From: Marinobacter sp. SS21
GTDB lineage: Bacteria; Pseudomonadota; Gammaproteobacteria; Pseudomonadales; Oleiphilaceae
Direction: 5' to 3'
Length of the DNA stretch: 64,000 nt
NCBI RefSeq assembly: GCF_028369065.1
Contig: NZ_JAQNDA010000001.1
Span: 186,001-250,000, forward strand
The notes under the pieces were generated by a model. The model worked only from the letters and a program-made list of their open reading frames with translations. It searched no databases and was not told where the DNA came from. The position numbers were made by a program, and so were the translations under genes. This document shows positions 51,411-60,872 of the stretch, in pieces. How positions within the stretch are numbered: the stretch's first letter is position 1; each line of letters opens with the position of its first letter.

Positions 51411-51472
51411 AAGCCCGTCTGTTTGCCCCAACCGCGAGCGCGCGGTAGTGGCGAAACCTGCGGGCTTTTTTT
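51411..51472 (+). terminator. Leader terminator (attenuator) of nasA
   Basis: A long nested hairpin: AAGCCCG (51411-51417) with CGGGCTT (51461-51467), GTTT/AAAC and GCC/GGC further in, and ACCGCG/CGCGGT around an AGCG loop (51431-51446). The outer stem runs straight into seven T (51466-51472). It lies 31 bases before the GTG start. With nasT divergent next door it is the best candidate NasT target in the window. Confidence 0.85.
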
Positions 51473-51502
51473 ATGGGTCGGACGAGAATTTCGGGAGACA
51501 CC

Positions 51503-54163
51503 GTGACTGCTTCTAACACGGCCTCATGCCACACCACCTGTCCCTACTGTGGGGTTGGTTGTGGTGTTGTTACCAATACCACGGACCGTCTCACGGTCAG
51601 CGGTGATACTGCCCATCCGGCCAACCTCGGGCGTCTGTGCGTCAAGGGCACCAACCTGCATGAGACCACCGACCTCAATGGTCGCCTGATGCAGCCGCGG
51701 GTTGCTGGTCGCCAGGTAGCCTGGGACCAGGCCATCGGCGAGACCGCCCGCGCCATCCGCGAGTCCATCGCCCAGTACGGGCCTGAATCCGTGGCGTTCT
51801 ATCTGTCCGGGCAGTTGCTGACCGAGGACTATTACGTGGCCAACAAGTTGGCCAAGGGCTTCATCGGAACCCCCCACGTCGATACCAACTCCCGGCTGTG
51901 CATGTCTTCCGCGGTCGCTGCCCATAAACGCGCCTTCGGTGCCGATGCGGTACCGGCCTGTTACGAGGACCTGGAACTGGCGGATCTGCTGGTGCTGGTG
52001 GGCAGCAATGCCGCCTGGAACCATCCGGTACTGTACCAGCGCATGAAAGCGGCGGCTCGGGATGGCCGCCGGGTGGTGGTGATCGACCCGCGGGAGACCG
52101 CGACCTCTGAGCTGGCGGATCTGCACCTGCGCCTGCGTCCCGGCACCGATACCGTGCTGTTCAACGGCTTGCTGGTGTGGCTGGCGGATCAGGGCGGCCT
52201 CGACGCGGACTACATTGCCGAGCACTGCGAAGGCTTCGACGACGCCTTGGCGGCGGCCCGTGCCGCAGCGCCGGATGTGGCCGCGGTGGCCAGCCAGTGC
52301 GACCTGCCGGAGGAAGCGGTAACCCGTTTCTATCGTTGGTACCAGGCTACCCCCCGTACGGTCACCGGTTTTTCCCAGGGCGCCAATCAGTCGGTGGCCG
52401 GTACCGACAAGGGTAACGCCATCATCAACTGTCATCTGGCCACCGGTCGGGTGGGCAGGCCGGGCGCCAGCCCGCTCTCCCTCACCGGTCAGCCCAATGC
52501 CATGGGTGGGCGGGAAGTCGGCGGCCTGGCCAACACCCTGGCTGCGCACATGGATTACCAGACCCCAGGCGCCCGGGAGCTGGTGGCGGAATTCTGGCAA
52601 TGCGAACAGGTGGCCGATGGCCCCGGTCACAAGGCGGTGCAGCTGTTCGACGCCATCCATGACGGCAAGATCAAGGTGTTGTGGGTGATGGCGACCAACC
52701 CGGCGGTCAGCCTTCCCGATACCGCTCGGGTGCGCGAGGCGTTGCAGCGCTGCCCGACGGTGATTGTCTCCGACTGCATGGCCAGCACCGACACCACCGA
52801 GTTTGCCGACATCCTACTGCCGGCGGCGGGCTGGGGCGAAAAGGACGGCACCGTGACCAATTCGGAGCGGCGGATTTCCCGTCAGCGCCAGTTCCTGCCC
52901 CTGCCCGGAGAGGTGCGCCCTGACTGGTGGATCATGACCGAGGTGGCCAAGGCGCTGGGTTTCGGTGAAGCCTTCAAGTACGCCGGCCCGGCGGATGTGT
53001 TCCGGGAGCACGCGGCGTTGTCGGCGTTTCGCAATGACGGTCAGCGCATTTTCAATCTGGCCGGACTGACCACGTTGAGCAATGAAGAATACGATCAGCT
53101 GTCCCCGGTGCAGTGGCCGGTATTGCCGGGTGCGTTAGCGGGCCAGGCGCGGCTGTTTGGCGATGGCCACTATTGCACCGCCAATGGTCGGGGGCGGTTT
53201 GTGCCGATCCATACCGTGCTGCCGGTGTGTCAGCCCACGGCCGAGGCGCCTCTGGTGGTTAACACCGGTCGTATCCGTGATCAGTGGCACACCATGACCC
53301 GGACCGCGAAATCGCCACGCTTGCTGCAGCACCGGGGCGAGCCGTTCATCGAGGTGCATCCCGATGACATGGCTCGCTACGGCCTGCAGGATCAGGGCCT
53401 GGCGAGCCTTCACAATGGCGATCAGCGTTACGTCGGCAAGGTGCGCAGCTGTCCCCAGCAGCGGGTTGGCGAGGTATTCGTGCCGATCCACTGGAATCAG
53501 CAATTCAGCTCGGCAGGTCTGGCCTCGGCGCTTACCGACCGGGTCACCGACCCGGTGTCCGGTCAGCCCGAGTCCAAGCACGGCGTTGCCTCGATTCAGC
53601 CGCTGAAGACCAAGTGGCACGCCCGCCTGCTGGTGCGGCAGAATCGCCCCCGCCGCTGGCGCGCCGATTACTGGACCTACGTGCCGATGGCGGACTGCGA
53701 CAGCTGGTGGCTGGCGGGCACCTCGGATGAGGACTGGGCGGAGCGGGCGGACTACTGGCTCGGCGGTGCGCCCCAGTTGGTGATGAACGATCCGGCCCAG
53801 GGCATGTTCCGGGCGGCGCGGATTGTGGACGGCCGCCTCGAGGCGCTGATTCTGGTGGACCGGGACGTGAGCCGGCTGCCGGATCTGGCCTGGCTGGAAA
53901 CCTGTTTTGCCAGTGACACCCTGTCCGAGCGGGATCGGCGGGCGTTGCTGGCGGCACGGGATGCGGAAGCCGAGGATATCGGTGCCATTGTGTGCAGCTG
54001 TTTCCAGGTCGGTGAGCGTCAGATTGAGGCGGCGATCGCCGCCGGCGCCGCCAGCGTCGACGAGCTGGGTAAACGCTTGCGCTGTGGTACCAACTGCGGC
54101 TCCTGCCTGCCGGAGCTGAAGGAGCTGGTGGCCAATGCGGTAGAGGTCAAGGTGACGTCCTGA
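51503..54163 (+). CDS. nasA: Assimilatory nitrate reductase catalytic subunit with BFD-like [2Fe-2S] tail
   Basis: 886 aa. The GTG at 51503 follows GGGAG by five bases; the ATG at 51473 abuts the terminator T-run and is unlikely. Cys9, Cys13, Cys16 and Cys20 sit in CHTTCPYCGVGC; Mo-bis-MGD fold segments include NSRLCMSSAVAAHKRAFG and VTGFSQGANQSVAGTDKGNA. The C-terminal ~60 residues form a BFD-like domain (CSCFQVGERQIEAAI, CGTNCGSCLPEL), as in NasA/NarB types that take electrons from an NAD(P)H flavoprotein. It reduces nitrate to nitrite in the cytoplasm, feeding NirBD. It is monocistronic and opposite to nasTS. Confidence 0.95.
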   Translation: MTASNTASCHTTCPYCGVGCGVVTNTTDRLTVSGDTAHPANLGRLCVKGTNLHETTDLNGRLMQPRVAGRQVAWDQAIGETARAIRESIAQYGPESVAFYLSGQLLTEDYYVANKLAKGFIGTPHVDTNSRLCMSSAVAAHKRAFGADAVPACYEDLELADLLVLVGSNAAWNHPVLYQRMKAAARDGRRVVVIDPRETATSELADLHLRLRPGTDTVLFNGLLVWLADQGGLDADYIAEHCEGFDDALAAARAAAPDVAAVASQCDLPEEAVTRFYRWYQATPRTVTGFSQGANQSVAGTDKGNAIINCHLATGRVGRPGASPLSLTGQPNAMGGREVGGLANTLAAHMDYQTPGARELVAEFWQCEQVADGPGHKAVQLFDAIHDGKIKVLWVMATNPAVSLPDTARVREALQRCPTVIVSDCMASTDTTEFADILLPAAGWGEKDGTVTNSERRISRQRQFLPLPGEVRPDWWIMTEVAKALGFGEAFKYAGPADVFREHAALSAFRNDGQRIFNLAGLTTLSNEEYDQLSPVQWPVLPGALAGQARLFGDGHYCTANGRGRFVPIHTVLPVCQPTAEAPLVVNTGRIRDQWHTMTRTAKSPRLLQHRGEPFIEVHPDDMARYGLQDQGLASLHNGDQRYVGKVRSCPQQRVGEVFVPIHWNQQFSSAGLASALTDRVTDPVSGQPESKHGVASIQPLKTKWHARLLVRQNRPRRWRADYWTYVPMADCDSWWLAGTSDEDWAERADYWLGGAPQLVMNDPAQGMFRAARIVDGRLEALILVDRDVSRLPDLAWLETCFASDTLSERDRRALLAARDAEAEDIGAIVCSCFQVGERQIEAAIAAGAASVDELGKRLRCGTNCGSCLPELKELVANAVEVKVTS

Positions 54164-54190
54164 TGTTAAGGGGCACAATGTCCCTTAACA
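54164..54190. terminator. Symmetric hairpin between nasA and the SprT-like gene
   Basis: TGTTAAGGG (54164-54172) and CCCTTAACA (54182-54190), nine-base perfect stem, directly after the nasA stop and overlapping the end of the convergent gene. No T-run; could serve both strands. Confidence 0.6.
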
Positions 54191-54898
54191 CGAGTCGTCT
54201 TGGCGGCTTTGCTCCCGTCGCAACATCTGCATCGGAACCCGGTAGCGCGCCGTGCCTGACACACAGGCCACGGTGCAGGTCTTGCGATTCACCTTCACTA
54301 CCTGCCCCCGTTTGAGCCGCGGCGGCTCGCCAAAGCTGACTCGGTCACCCACCTGCCAGAGTGTGACCGGGGCGGGCGCCGCCACGGGCGGGAACGCCGT
54401 CGCCGACAGCGCCAGCCCCCGGCGCCGGGCGCCTTCCTGCAGATACCCCCTGACCTGATCAGCCCCGCCCTGGCGATGCAAGTCGTCCAATAGCCGATAG
54501 AAATGCCGGTTGTGCACCGAGCCCCGATAACGCTTGCCCGCCACCTGCTGCAGCAGGTGGGCGAATTCGTGACAGCAGGTGTGCGCCAGCAGGTTCAAGG
54601 TCGACAGCTCACCCTCGAAATAACGGTGTTGCTGGATTTCCCGGCTGGACAGCCAGCCCACGGCGTGCTCCGGGTGCTGCTTCGCCGCCACCATGCGGGC
54701 ACCGTAAGTGATCAGGTGATGCTGATGGCGGGGATCGAAACGGTGGTAGGTAGCGCGACCCGGGCCTACCCGGCATTGCAGGACGGTATTGGCTTGCTGT
54801 CGGCGAATGTCGTCGGCGTGTGACGCCCACAGAATCTCATGGGTGGCGTCGCAGAGCAGTTCGCCGAGCAGAATGGCGTGATCGGAGCCGGATGGCAT
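54185..54898 (-). CDS. SprT-like zinc metalloprotein
   Basis: 237 aa. TCCHEFAHLLQQ is an HExxH zinc motif, and 17 residues later HNRHFYRLLDDLH provides a third His as in SprT/Wss1-like domains. The C-terminal ~60 residues form a small beta domain (VGDRVSFGEPPRLKRGQVV, VNRKTCTV), seen attached to some SprT-like proteins and perhaps nucleic-acid binding. Substrate unknown; SprT-type proteases act on DNA-protein crosslinks in eukaryotes, but bacterial roles are unclear. Single gene. Confidence 0.75.
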   Translation of the reverse strand: MPSGSDHAILLGELLCDATHEILWASHADDIRRQQANTVLQCRVGPGRATYHRFDPRHQHHLITYGARMVAAKQHPEHAVGWLSSREIQQHRYFEGELSTLNLLAHTCCHEFAHLLQQVAGKRYRGSVHNRHFYRLLDDLHRQGGADQVRGYLQEGARRRGLALSATAFPPVAAPAPVTLWQVGDRVSFGEPPRLKRGQVVKVNRKTCTVACVSGTARYRVPMQMLRREQSRQDDSC

Positions 54899-55237
54899 GT
54901 TGGGGCGGTTTCAGTGGCTGATGACAGGGGCAATGATACTGATAGTCGGGGCAGAAAAGACAGCTGATAGGTTGCTGGACTCGCCGCTAACATCTCAGCG
55001 GCGCAGATTTTTGCAGCAATAAAGCCCACTGCCGCGCAGCCCCTTAAATACCTGAAGAGACCGTCCCTGCGATCTGGTCAAATTCGGCTGCCAGCAAACT
55101 TCTGAATTGTCGCCCAGGAGTTAATTTGCAAGTAAGGCTGATTTTAACGGGATCTCGGGTGAATGGCGCTTCCGCGGCGCGAATGACCCGAATAGCCCGG
55201 TTTCGAATGCCGTTTGCCGGAGCGATTTATGTCACTC

Positions 55238-55260
55238 ACTATCAATCTCCTTTTGATAGT
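55238..55260. repeat. Inverted repeat downstream of hcp
   Basis: ACTATCAA (55238-55245) and TTGATAGT (55253-55260) form a perfect eight-base stem with a seven-base loop, close to a second hairpin. On the minus strand the loop reads AAGGAGA, a Shine-Dalgarno-like sequence, with no ORF behind it. Confidence 0.6.
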
Positions 55261-55268
55261 CAAAGTGG

Positions 55269-55292
55269 CAAAGGGGGGACCTCCCCCCTTTG
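55269..55292 (-). terminator. Strong hairpin after hcp
   Basis: CAAAGGGGGG (55269-55278) pairs perfectly with CCCCCCTTTG (55283-55292) over a four-base loop, 15 bases after the hcp stop. The 3' arm ends in T-rich sequence but no long T-run follows. Stable 3' hairpins are common on abundant hcp transcripts. Confidence 0.75.
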
Positions 55293-55307
55293 AAAGTCCA
55301 TCGAGGC

Positions 55308-55826
55308 TTAAGCTTCGATCGGTGAACGCCAGTCATCGGCGCCGGAGGTGCCGGCCACGGCGTGTTCCCAGGTGACCTTGCGGTAGGACAGGGAGACCGT
55401 CACCAGTTGGGTGAAGTCGGCGTTGGCGGCATCCTGGCAGTGGGGCATGTTGCAGTTGATGTCGATGATGGTGGCGTCTTCGAGAATGGTGGAGAAGAAG
55501 TGCTCCTGTTTGCCCTCCACCGAGGTGCGGTACCACTTCAGTTCCACCTTGGGCAGCATTTCACCGGAGGCCAGCGCGTTGTACATCAGCGGCGTGGCCT
55601 TGTTCAGCGCCGAGGTGAACTTGAATGGCTTGTGGACACGCTGGCCGGAGGGCTGTCCGGACTGCGGATCTGTCGGTACGGTGACGACGTGGTTGAACTC
55701 CTGTACCAGCACTTCGTCTTCGTGGCCTTCCACGTAGATGTTGCCGACCGAGTCGGAGGTGAAGGCACCAGCGGTGATGTTGCCCTGGGTCTGGCCTTCG
55801 ATACTGATATAACAAGGCGTTGGCAT
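55308..55826 (-). CDS. hcp: Hcp-family type VI secretion tube protein, orphan
   Basis: 172 aa from the ATG at 55826 (GGAGC five bases before). PTPCYISIEGQTQGNITAGA, FNHVVTVPTDPQSGQPSGQR and HKPFKFTSALNKATPLMYNA match class Hcp1 proteins, which form hexameric rings stacked into the T6SS tube and carry small effectors. Length is normal and no effector domain is fused. No other T6SS gene lies in the window, so it is an orphan copy supplied to a system elsewhere. Confidence 0.93.
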   Translation of the reverse strand: MPTPCYISIEGQTQGNITAGAFTSDSVGNIYVEGHEDEVLVQEFNHVVTVPTDPQSGQPSGQRVHKPFKFTSALNKATPLMYNALASGEMLPKVELKWYRTSVEGKQEHFFSTILEDATIIDINCNMPHCQDAANADFTQLVTVSLSYRKVTWEHAVAGTSGADDWRSPIEA

Positions 55827-56045
55827 AGTCTGCTCCATGACGTTAATGAATGAGAAAAGTCCTGCGGGTTCTCCCTGGACGCCATGGTCAAGGCGATTAC
55901 TGTGCCACATTGCAATATTCTTTACATATCAATTGGTTGCTTATTTGCTGGCGAGTCGCCGGGTGCATGATCAGGCAAGAACTTGCTGGCGGCGGGCGAA
56001 CGCTTGCTGGCCGGGCAAGTTGTTGCCCGGCCGTTTTCGCCCCGG

Positions 56046-56746
<701 letters not shown>

Positions 56747-56750
<4 letters not shown>

Positions 56751-57157
56751 GGGCTCGGCTCCGTCAGCAAGATGATGTCGGTATAGCCGGCAGCCTCAAG
56801 ATGGCTGAGCAGGGTTTCCAGCTCCGACATGGCGAGGTCGCGGGCGGCGGCGATGCGCAGCGGCTGCTGCTCGGACGGGGCCGGTAACTGGCTGCGGAGC
56901 TCGGCGACGCCGACGCTTGTCCCCTTGACCTGCCAGCGACCGTCGGGCTGGATGACCAGATCGGCGGCCGGTTGTTGCTGCTCGCCTTGATTGGCCATGG
57001 CCGGCAGTTGTGGCAAGGGGTCATTGGACAGCTGGCCGGCAACGATGAAAAACATCAGCAGCAGGAAGACCAGGTTGATCAATGGCAGCAGGCTGTCTTC
57101 CACCCGCTCCATCAGGCCTTTGCCACTACCGGGTGGCGGCGGTACCAGGGAATCCAT
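56747..57157 (-). CDS. ExbD/TolR-like protein lacking the membrane Asp (second copy)
   Basis: 136 aa. One membrane helix ([19 protein letters not shown]) then a periplasmic domain, as in ExbD. The residue aligned with the essential proton-carrying Asp of ExbD (PLID in its neighbour) is Asn28 here. It cannot therefore relay protons in the usual way and may form a mixed complex with the first ExbD, or adapt it to this TonB. It lies between exbD and tonB, overlapping the latter. Confidence 0.88.
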
Positions 57158-57174
57158 TGCTTACGCTCGCTTGG

Positions 57175-57576
57175 TTAGTCGCTGGCCGCTGCACCGGTTT
57201 CGCGTTGCCAGTGGGTGTTGATGCCGGCGGACTGCAGGGTGGTGAATGTTTCGGTAAAGCTGGTCAGACGGGTTTGGCCGTCGCTGGCCAGATTGACGTC
57301 GGTATGGCCCAGGCGTTTGAGTTCCGCCACCAGTGCGCTGAGCACCCAGGGCCGCTGTTGCCACTGCACGGTGCCGCTATCATCGAGCACCAGCTCCGGT
57401 CGCGGCTGGTCAGCCATGGCCTGGCCCTTCCCGCTGTCGTTGTCCAGCTCAAGATAGCCGGTTGGCAACAGCCGGCTGGTGAGCATGAAGAACACCAACA
57501 GGATGAACACCACGTCAATCAAGGGTGTGATCCGAATGGGCGTGGGCCGTGATGGCCGCGGCTCAACCAGTTGCAT
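57175..57576 (-). CDS. exbD: ExbD proton-channel component (canonical copy)
   Basis: 133 aa from the ATG at 57576, overlapping the exbB stop by 14 bases. ITPLIDVVFILLVFFML holds the conserved membrane Asp (Asp21) needed for proton use. The periplasmic part (LELDNDSGK onward) matches ExbD in length. It works with ExbB to energise TonB. Confidence 0.92.
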   Translation of the reverse strand: MQLVEPRPSRPTPIRITPLIDVVFILLVFFMLTSRLLPTGYLELDNDSGKGQAMADQPRPELVLDDSGTVQWQQRPWVLSALVAELKRLGHTDVNLASDGQTRLTSFTETFTTLQSAGINTHWQRETGAAASD

Positions 57577-58339
57577 GGGCAAAACGGGCTGAGGCCAGGT
57601 CCAGGCTGGGCTCGTCCGCCGTTTCGGTGGCGGAGTTGGCGGCGGGTTCGGGATCGATGGCGGGCTCCGGTAACGTCGCGGTGAGCACCGTCACCAGGGC
57701 TGCGTTGACCAGGGTGTTCAGCCGCCGCAGCCGGAACTCGATCCAGGCGGCCAGGGCGGCAAAGGGGATGGCCACAATCAAGCCGGCGGCGGTGGTGGTG
57801 AGCGCCTCGTAGATACCGCCGCTGAGCTGACTGGCGTTGGCCCGGCCTTCGGTGGCGGCCATCGCGCCAAACGCGTCCATCATGCCCAGCACCGTACCCA
57901 ACAAACCGAGCAGCGGGGCCAGAGCGGCCACCACCTCGACCACCTTCAGCGGCGCGTTGAAGGGTTCCAGAGCGGCACCGGCGTCCCGGCGCAGTACTTC
58001 CCGCAGCCGCTCCGGGTGCTGCCTTGTCAGCCGTGCCTGCATGGCCTGCATCACCAGGTTGCGCAGCGGGTTACGCCGAGCCAGCCAGCCGGATGAGGCG
58101 CGCAGTTGCTGCAGATGTTTGCGGTCAGGGGCCTGGGCCCAGTGGGCGAGCGCAGTGCGCAAGGCCCGTGAGTGCCGGGGGGCGTACACCGCGCCGGTGA
58201 GCATCAGGTAGAAGAACGAGACCAGTCCCGCGACAGCCAGGGCGAGCAAGACCAGAATCACCGGCCCGCCCATCTCGACCAGTTGTTGCAGCGGTCCGGA
58301 CAGGCCGCCAGGGGATGCGTTTAGCAGAGCGTCTGACAT
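57563..58339 (-). CDS. exbB: ExbB/TolQ/MotA-family proton channel
   Basis: 258 aa from the ATG at 58339; a TTG at 58369 lies inside the Fur-like box and is unlikely. Three helices: one near the N terminus (PVILVLLALAVAGLVSFFYL) and two after a cytoplasmic loop, with the family motif VVEVVAALAPLLGLLGTVLG and GGIYEALTTTAAGLIVAIPF. The C-terminal ~40 residues are acidic and variable. First gene of exbB-exbD-exbD-tonB. Confidence 0.93.
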   Translation of the reverse strand: MSDALLNASPGGLSGPLQQLVEMGGPVILVLLALAVAGLVSFFYLMLTGAVYAPRHSRALRTALAHWAQAPDRKHLQQLRASSGWLARRNPLRNLVMQAMQARLTRQHPERLREVLRRDAGAALEPFNAPLKVVEVVAALAPLLGLLGTVLGMMDAFGAMAATEGRANASQLSGGIYEALTTTAAGLIVAIPFAALAAWIEFRLRRLNTLVNAALVTVLTATLPEPAIDPEPAANSATETADEPSLDLASARFAHATG

Positions 58340-58365
58340 GGTTGCACCAGTTGGAAAGTAAATGC

Positions 58366-58384
58366 GCAAATGATAACGATTTGC
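58366..58384 (-). promoter_or_regulatory. Fur-box-like operator of the exb-tonB operon
   Basis: GCAAATGATAACGATTTGC is a palindrome (GCAAAT/ATTTGC, seven-base centre) matching 13 of 19 positions of the Fur consensus by my count. It lies 27 bases upstream of the exbB start, so iron-dependent repression is likely. The sequence runs on into a second overlapping partial match (GATAACGATTTGCGTTAAC). Confidence 0.7.
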
Positions 58385-58511
58385 GTTAACGAATAAAAGG
58401 TTCGGCCTGCACTTTCTGGGTCATCTGTTACACTCTAACCATCACTACCGCCAGTAACGGGCGGCTTTCGAACGCGTTCTGCGCCATTCCTGCTGGGTGT
58501 TGCCTGAGCTC

Positions 58512-60854
58512 ATGTTGCGTCGTTGGCTGGACAGTCTGGTTAATCGAGCCGTCCTCTTGGTCGTCGTGGCCATATTTCTCACCGCTGTGGCGGTCACGAT
58601 CGCCAACAGCCTGGCAAGCCGCCAGGAACTCAAGGCCCAGGCCGAGACCCAGGTTGCGTCCCTGGCAACGCTGATTGCCGCAGAACTCGACCGCAAGCTG
58701 TCGGAGCGGCTCGATACCCTCACTGACGTGGCCCGGGCGCTGACCATGGAAACCGAGGCCTTCGAGGGCCGAGCCCAGTTGCTGGTGGAGCGGCAAGTGG
58801 CCCTGCGGCATCTGTTCGATGCCATCTACCTACTCGATGCTCACGGCATCGTCATCGGCGAGTATCCCCTGGAATCTGTTCAGACCGGCTTCGATGCCAG
58901 CGGTCGGGCTTACTTCCAGCAGGCCTCCCAACAGCTGACGCTGGTGCTCTCAGAGCCCTATCGATCCCGTCACAACGCTACCCCTACCATCATGATGGCG
59001 GCGCCGGTGTTTAACCATCAGGGCCGTCAGATGGGGGTGCTCGGTGGTGCGTTGCGGCTTGAAGGCGATAACTTCATGGCCGACCTGGCCGATGTCCGGC
59101 TGGGCCAGCACGGTTACCTGTTTGTCGCGACGCACAGCGGCATCACCCTAGCCCATGGCCGCGATCCTGGCCTGGTGCTGCAGCCGACGTCCGCACGCAG
59201 TGAGGCGATCCAGGCGGCGCTCACCGGTTATGAGGGTACCCGTCTGTCGCTGAATCAACAGGGCCTGGAAACCCTTATCTCGGTGAAGCAGCTGAACCAT
59301 GCACCCTGGTTTGTTGCCGCCGTCTGGCCGCTACAGGAAGCCTTCGCGGCCGCCGAACGCCTGGCGGAAATCCTGTTGTGGGTGGTGCTGGCGGTGCTGG
59401 TGGTGTTGGTGCCGCTGGCGTTGCTGGTGTATCGGCGGTTGCTGGCGCCGTTGACCGACCTGGCCGAGCAGATCACCGAGCGTCACCTTGGCTTGCGTAC
59501 CCGTTCGGTGAAGGTGGGGGGTGGTCGGGAAATTCAACAGGTGGCGGATACCTTCAATACCGTCATGGATGAGCGCACCGAGGTGGTGGCGTCGCTGGCG
59601 GACCGGGAAGCGTTCTTCCGCTCGCTGTCCCAGAGTGCGCCGATCGGCATCCTGCAGGCCGACGTCCTCGGACGCATCGAGTTTGTGAACCCCGCCTTTG
59701 AATGCCTTGTTGGCGCCGACGCCGACGAGCTGCGACACCACTACCTGTCCTCCTTCATCTACCAGGAAGACCGGGACGAAGTGGTGAACGAATGGCTCCA
59801 TGCCCGCGAGGTGGGCGATATCTACCGGGGCCAGTTCCGCATCCACCATCGACCCGAAGACCGCGTTATCTGGGTCGATGTCATGACCGCTCGCATTGAC
59901 GCCGCCGACAAGACGCTGGGCACCATTACCGTGGCCCGGGACATCACCCATGAACTGGAAGTGGAGGCGGAACTGAAGGCTGAGCAAGGCCGGGCGGACA
60001 GCATTCTCGGGGTGCTTCAGGAAGGCGTGCTGCTGACCGACCGGGAGGGTGAGATCCGGTTTTGCAACGAGGCTGCCCGGGCCTACCTGGGGACCGATTC
60101 GGGGGGTAACTTCTTCGAGCTGGTCGCGGTGGAGGCGGAGGATGGCGCCACCTGGGACGCCGGTCATTTTCAGGGCGAGAGCGAGGTGCCACTGCTGGAC
60201 GGCGTGCTGCACAACCGGCGCGGCGACCGATTCGATATCGAGCTGACCATGTTGCGACTGAATCCCGGGGAGGCCTTGGAGCGTCTGGTGTTTGTGCTGC
60301 GGGACGATTCCGAACGCCGCCGCCAGGAAGAACGGCTGTCCTGGGAAGCCACCCATGACAGTCTCACCGGTCTACTGAACCGGCGCGCCTTCACCGCCTC
60401 CCTGATCAAGTGCCTGGGCGAGGCGCCGGCCCAGTCGACCGCCAGCGTGGTGATGCTGATTGATCTGGATCACTTCAAGCCAGTGAACGACCAGGGCGGC
60501 CATTTGCTCGGTGACGAGCTGTTGCGGGAACTGGGCTCGGTCTTGGCCGGCTCGGTGCGTAAGTCCGATTCGGTGGCGCGGCTGGGTGGCGATGAGTTCG
60601 GCATCGTGTTGCCCGCCTGCGGTCTGGCCCGGGCCGAGTCGCTGGCGGAGGAAATCCGCCAGGCGGTGGCATCGGTCAGGGTTGGTCAGAACGGTCAGCG
60701 TTTTGGGGTCACCGCCAGCATCGGGCTCACCGAAGTATCGGCCCACGACAGCGGGCCCCGGGAAACCATGGCGCGGGCGGACGAGGGGTGCTATGCCGCC
60801 AAGGCCCGGGGCCGAAATGCGGTGGTAGCGGTGCCACTGCCGCCGGAGCCCTAG
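58512..60854 (+). CDS. Diguanylate cyclase with periplasmic Cache sensor, HAMP and two PAS regions
   Basis: 780 aa from the ATG at 58512; a GTG at 58497 is the alternative. Two membrane helices (about residues 11-33 and 280-305) flank a double-Cache-like sensor (DAIYLLDAHGIVIGEYP, GYLFVATHSGITLAH). A HAMP region follows, then PAS (FFRSLSQSAPIGILQADVLG) with PAC, a second PAS-like unit, and the cyclase domain with GGDEF at 692-696. The inhibitory I-site RxxD is present (R683-D686). It should make c-di-GMP in response to an external small molecule and be feedback-inhibited. Single gene divergent from exb-tonB. Confidence 0.92.
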   Translation: MLRRWLDSLVNRAVLLVVVAIFLTAVAVTIANSLASRQELKAQAETQVASLATLIAAELDRKLSERLDTLTDVARALTMETEAFEGRAQLLVERQVALRHLFDAIYLLDAHGIVIGEYPLESVQTGFDASGRAYFQQASQQLTLVLSEPYRSRHNATPTIMMAAPVFNHQGRQMGVLGGALRLEGDNFMADLADVRLGQHGYLFVATHSGITLAHGRDPGLVLQPTSARSEAIQAALTGYEGTRLSLNQQGLETLISVKQLNHAPWFVAAVWPLQEAFAAAERLAEILLWVVLAVLVVLVPLALLVYRRLLAPLTDLAEQITERHLGLRTRSVKVGGGREIQQVADTFNTVMDERTEVVASLADREAFFRSLSQSAPIGILQADVLGRIEFVNPAFECLVGADADELRHHYLSSFIYQEDRDEVVNEWLHAREVGDIYRGQFRIHHRPEDRVIWVDVMTARIDAADKTLGTITVARDITHELEVEAELKAEQGRADSILGVLQEGVLLTDREGEIRFCNEAARAYLGTDSGGNFFELVAVEAEDGATWDAGHFQGESEVPLLDGVLHNRRGDRFDIELTMLRLNPGEALERLVFVLRDDSERRRQEERLSWEATHDSLTGLLNRRAFTASLIKCLGEAPAQSTASVVMLIDLDHFKPVNDQGGHLLGDELLRELGSVLAGSVRKSDSVARLGGDEFGIVLPACGLARAESLAEEIRQAVASVRVGQNGQRFGVTASIGLTEVSAHDSGPRETMARADEGCYAAKARGRNAVVAVPLPPEP

Positions 60855-60872
60855 GGCGCTCGACCGAGACGC

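Larger units (their letters stand above)
54899..55307. other. 409-base intergenic region with two strong hairpins
   Basis: No ORF is supported. The right end holds the two hairpins listed separately, which belong to the 3' side of hcp. The left part should contain the promoter of the SprT-like gene. The middle contains AT-richer sequence without a recognised element; a small RNA cannot be ruled out. Confidence 0.45.
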
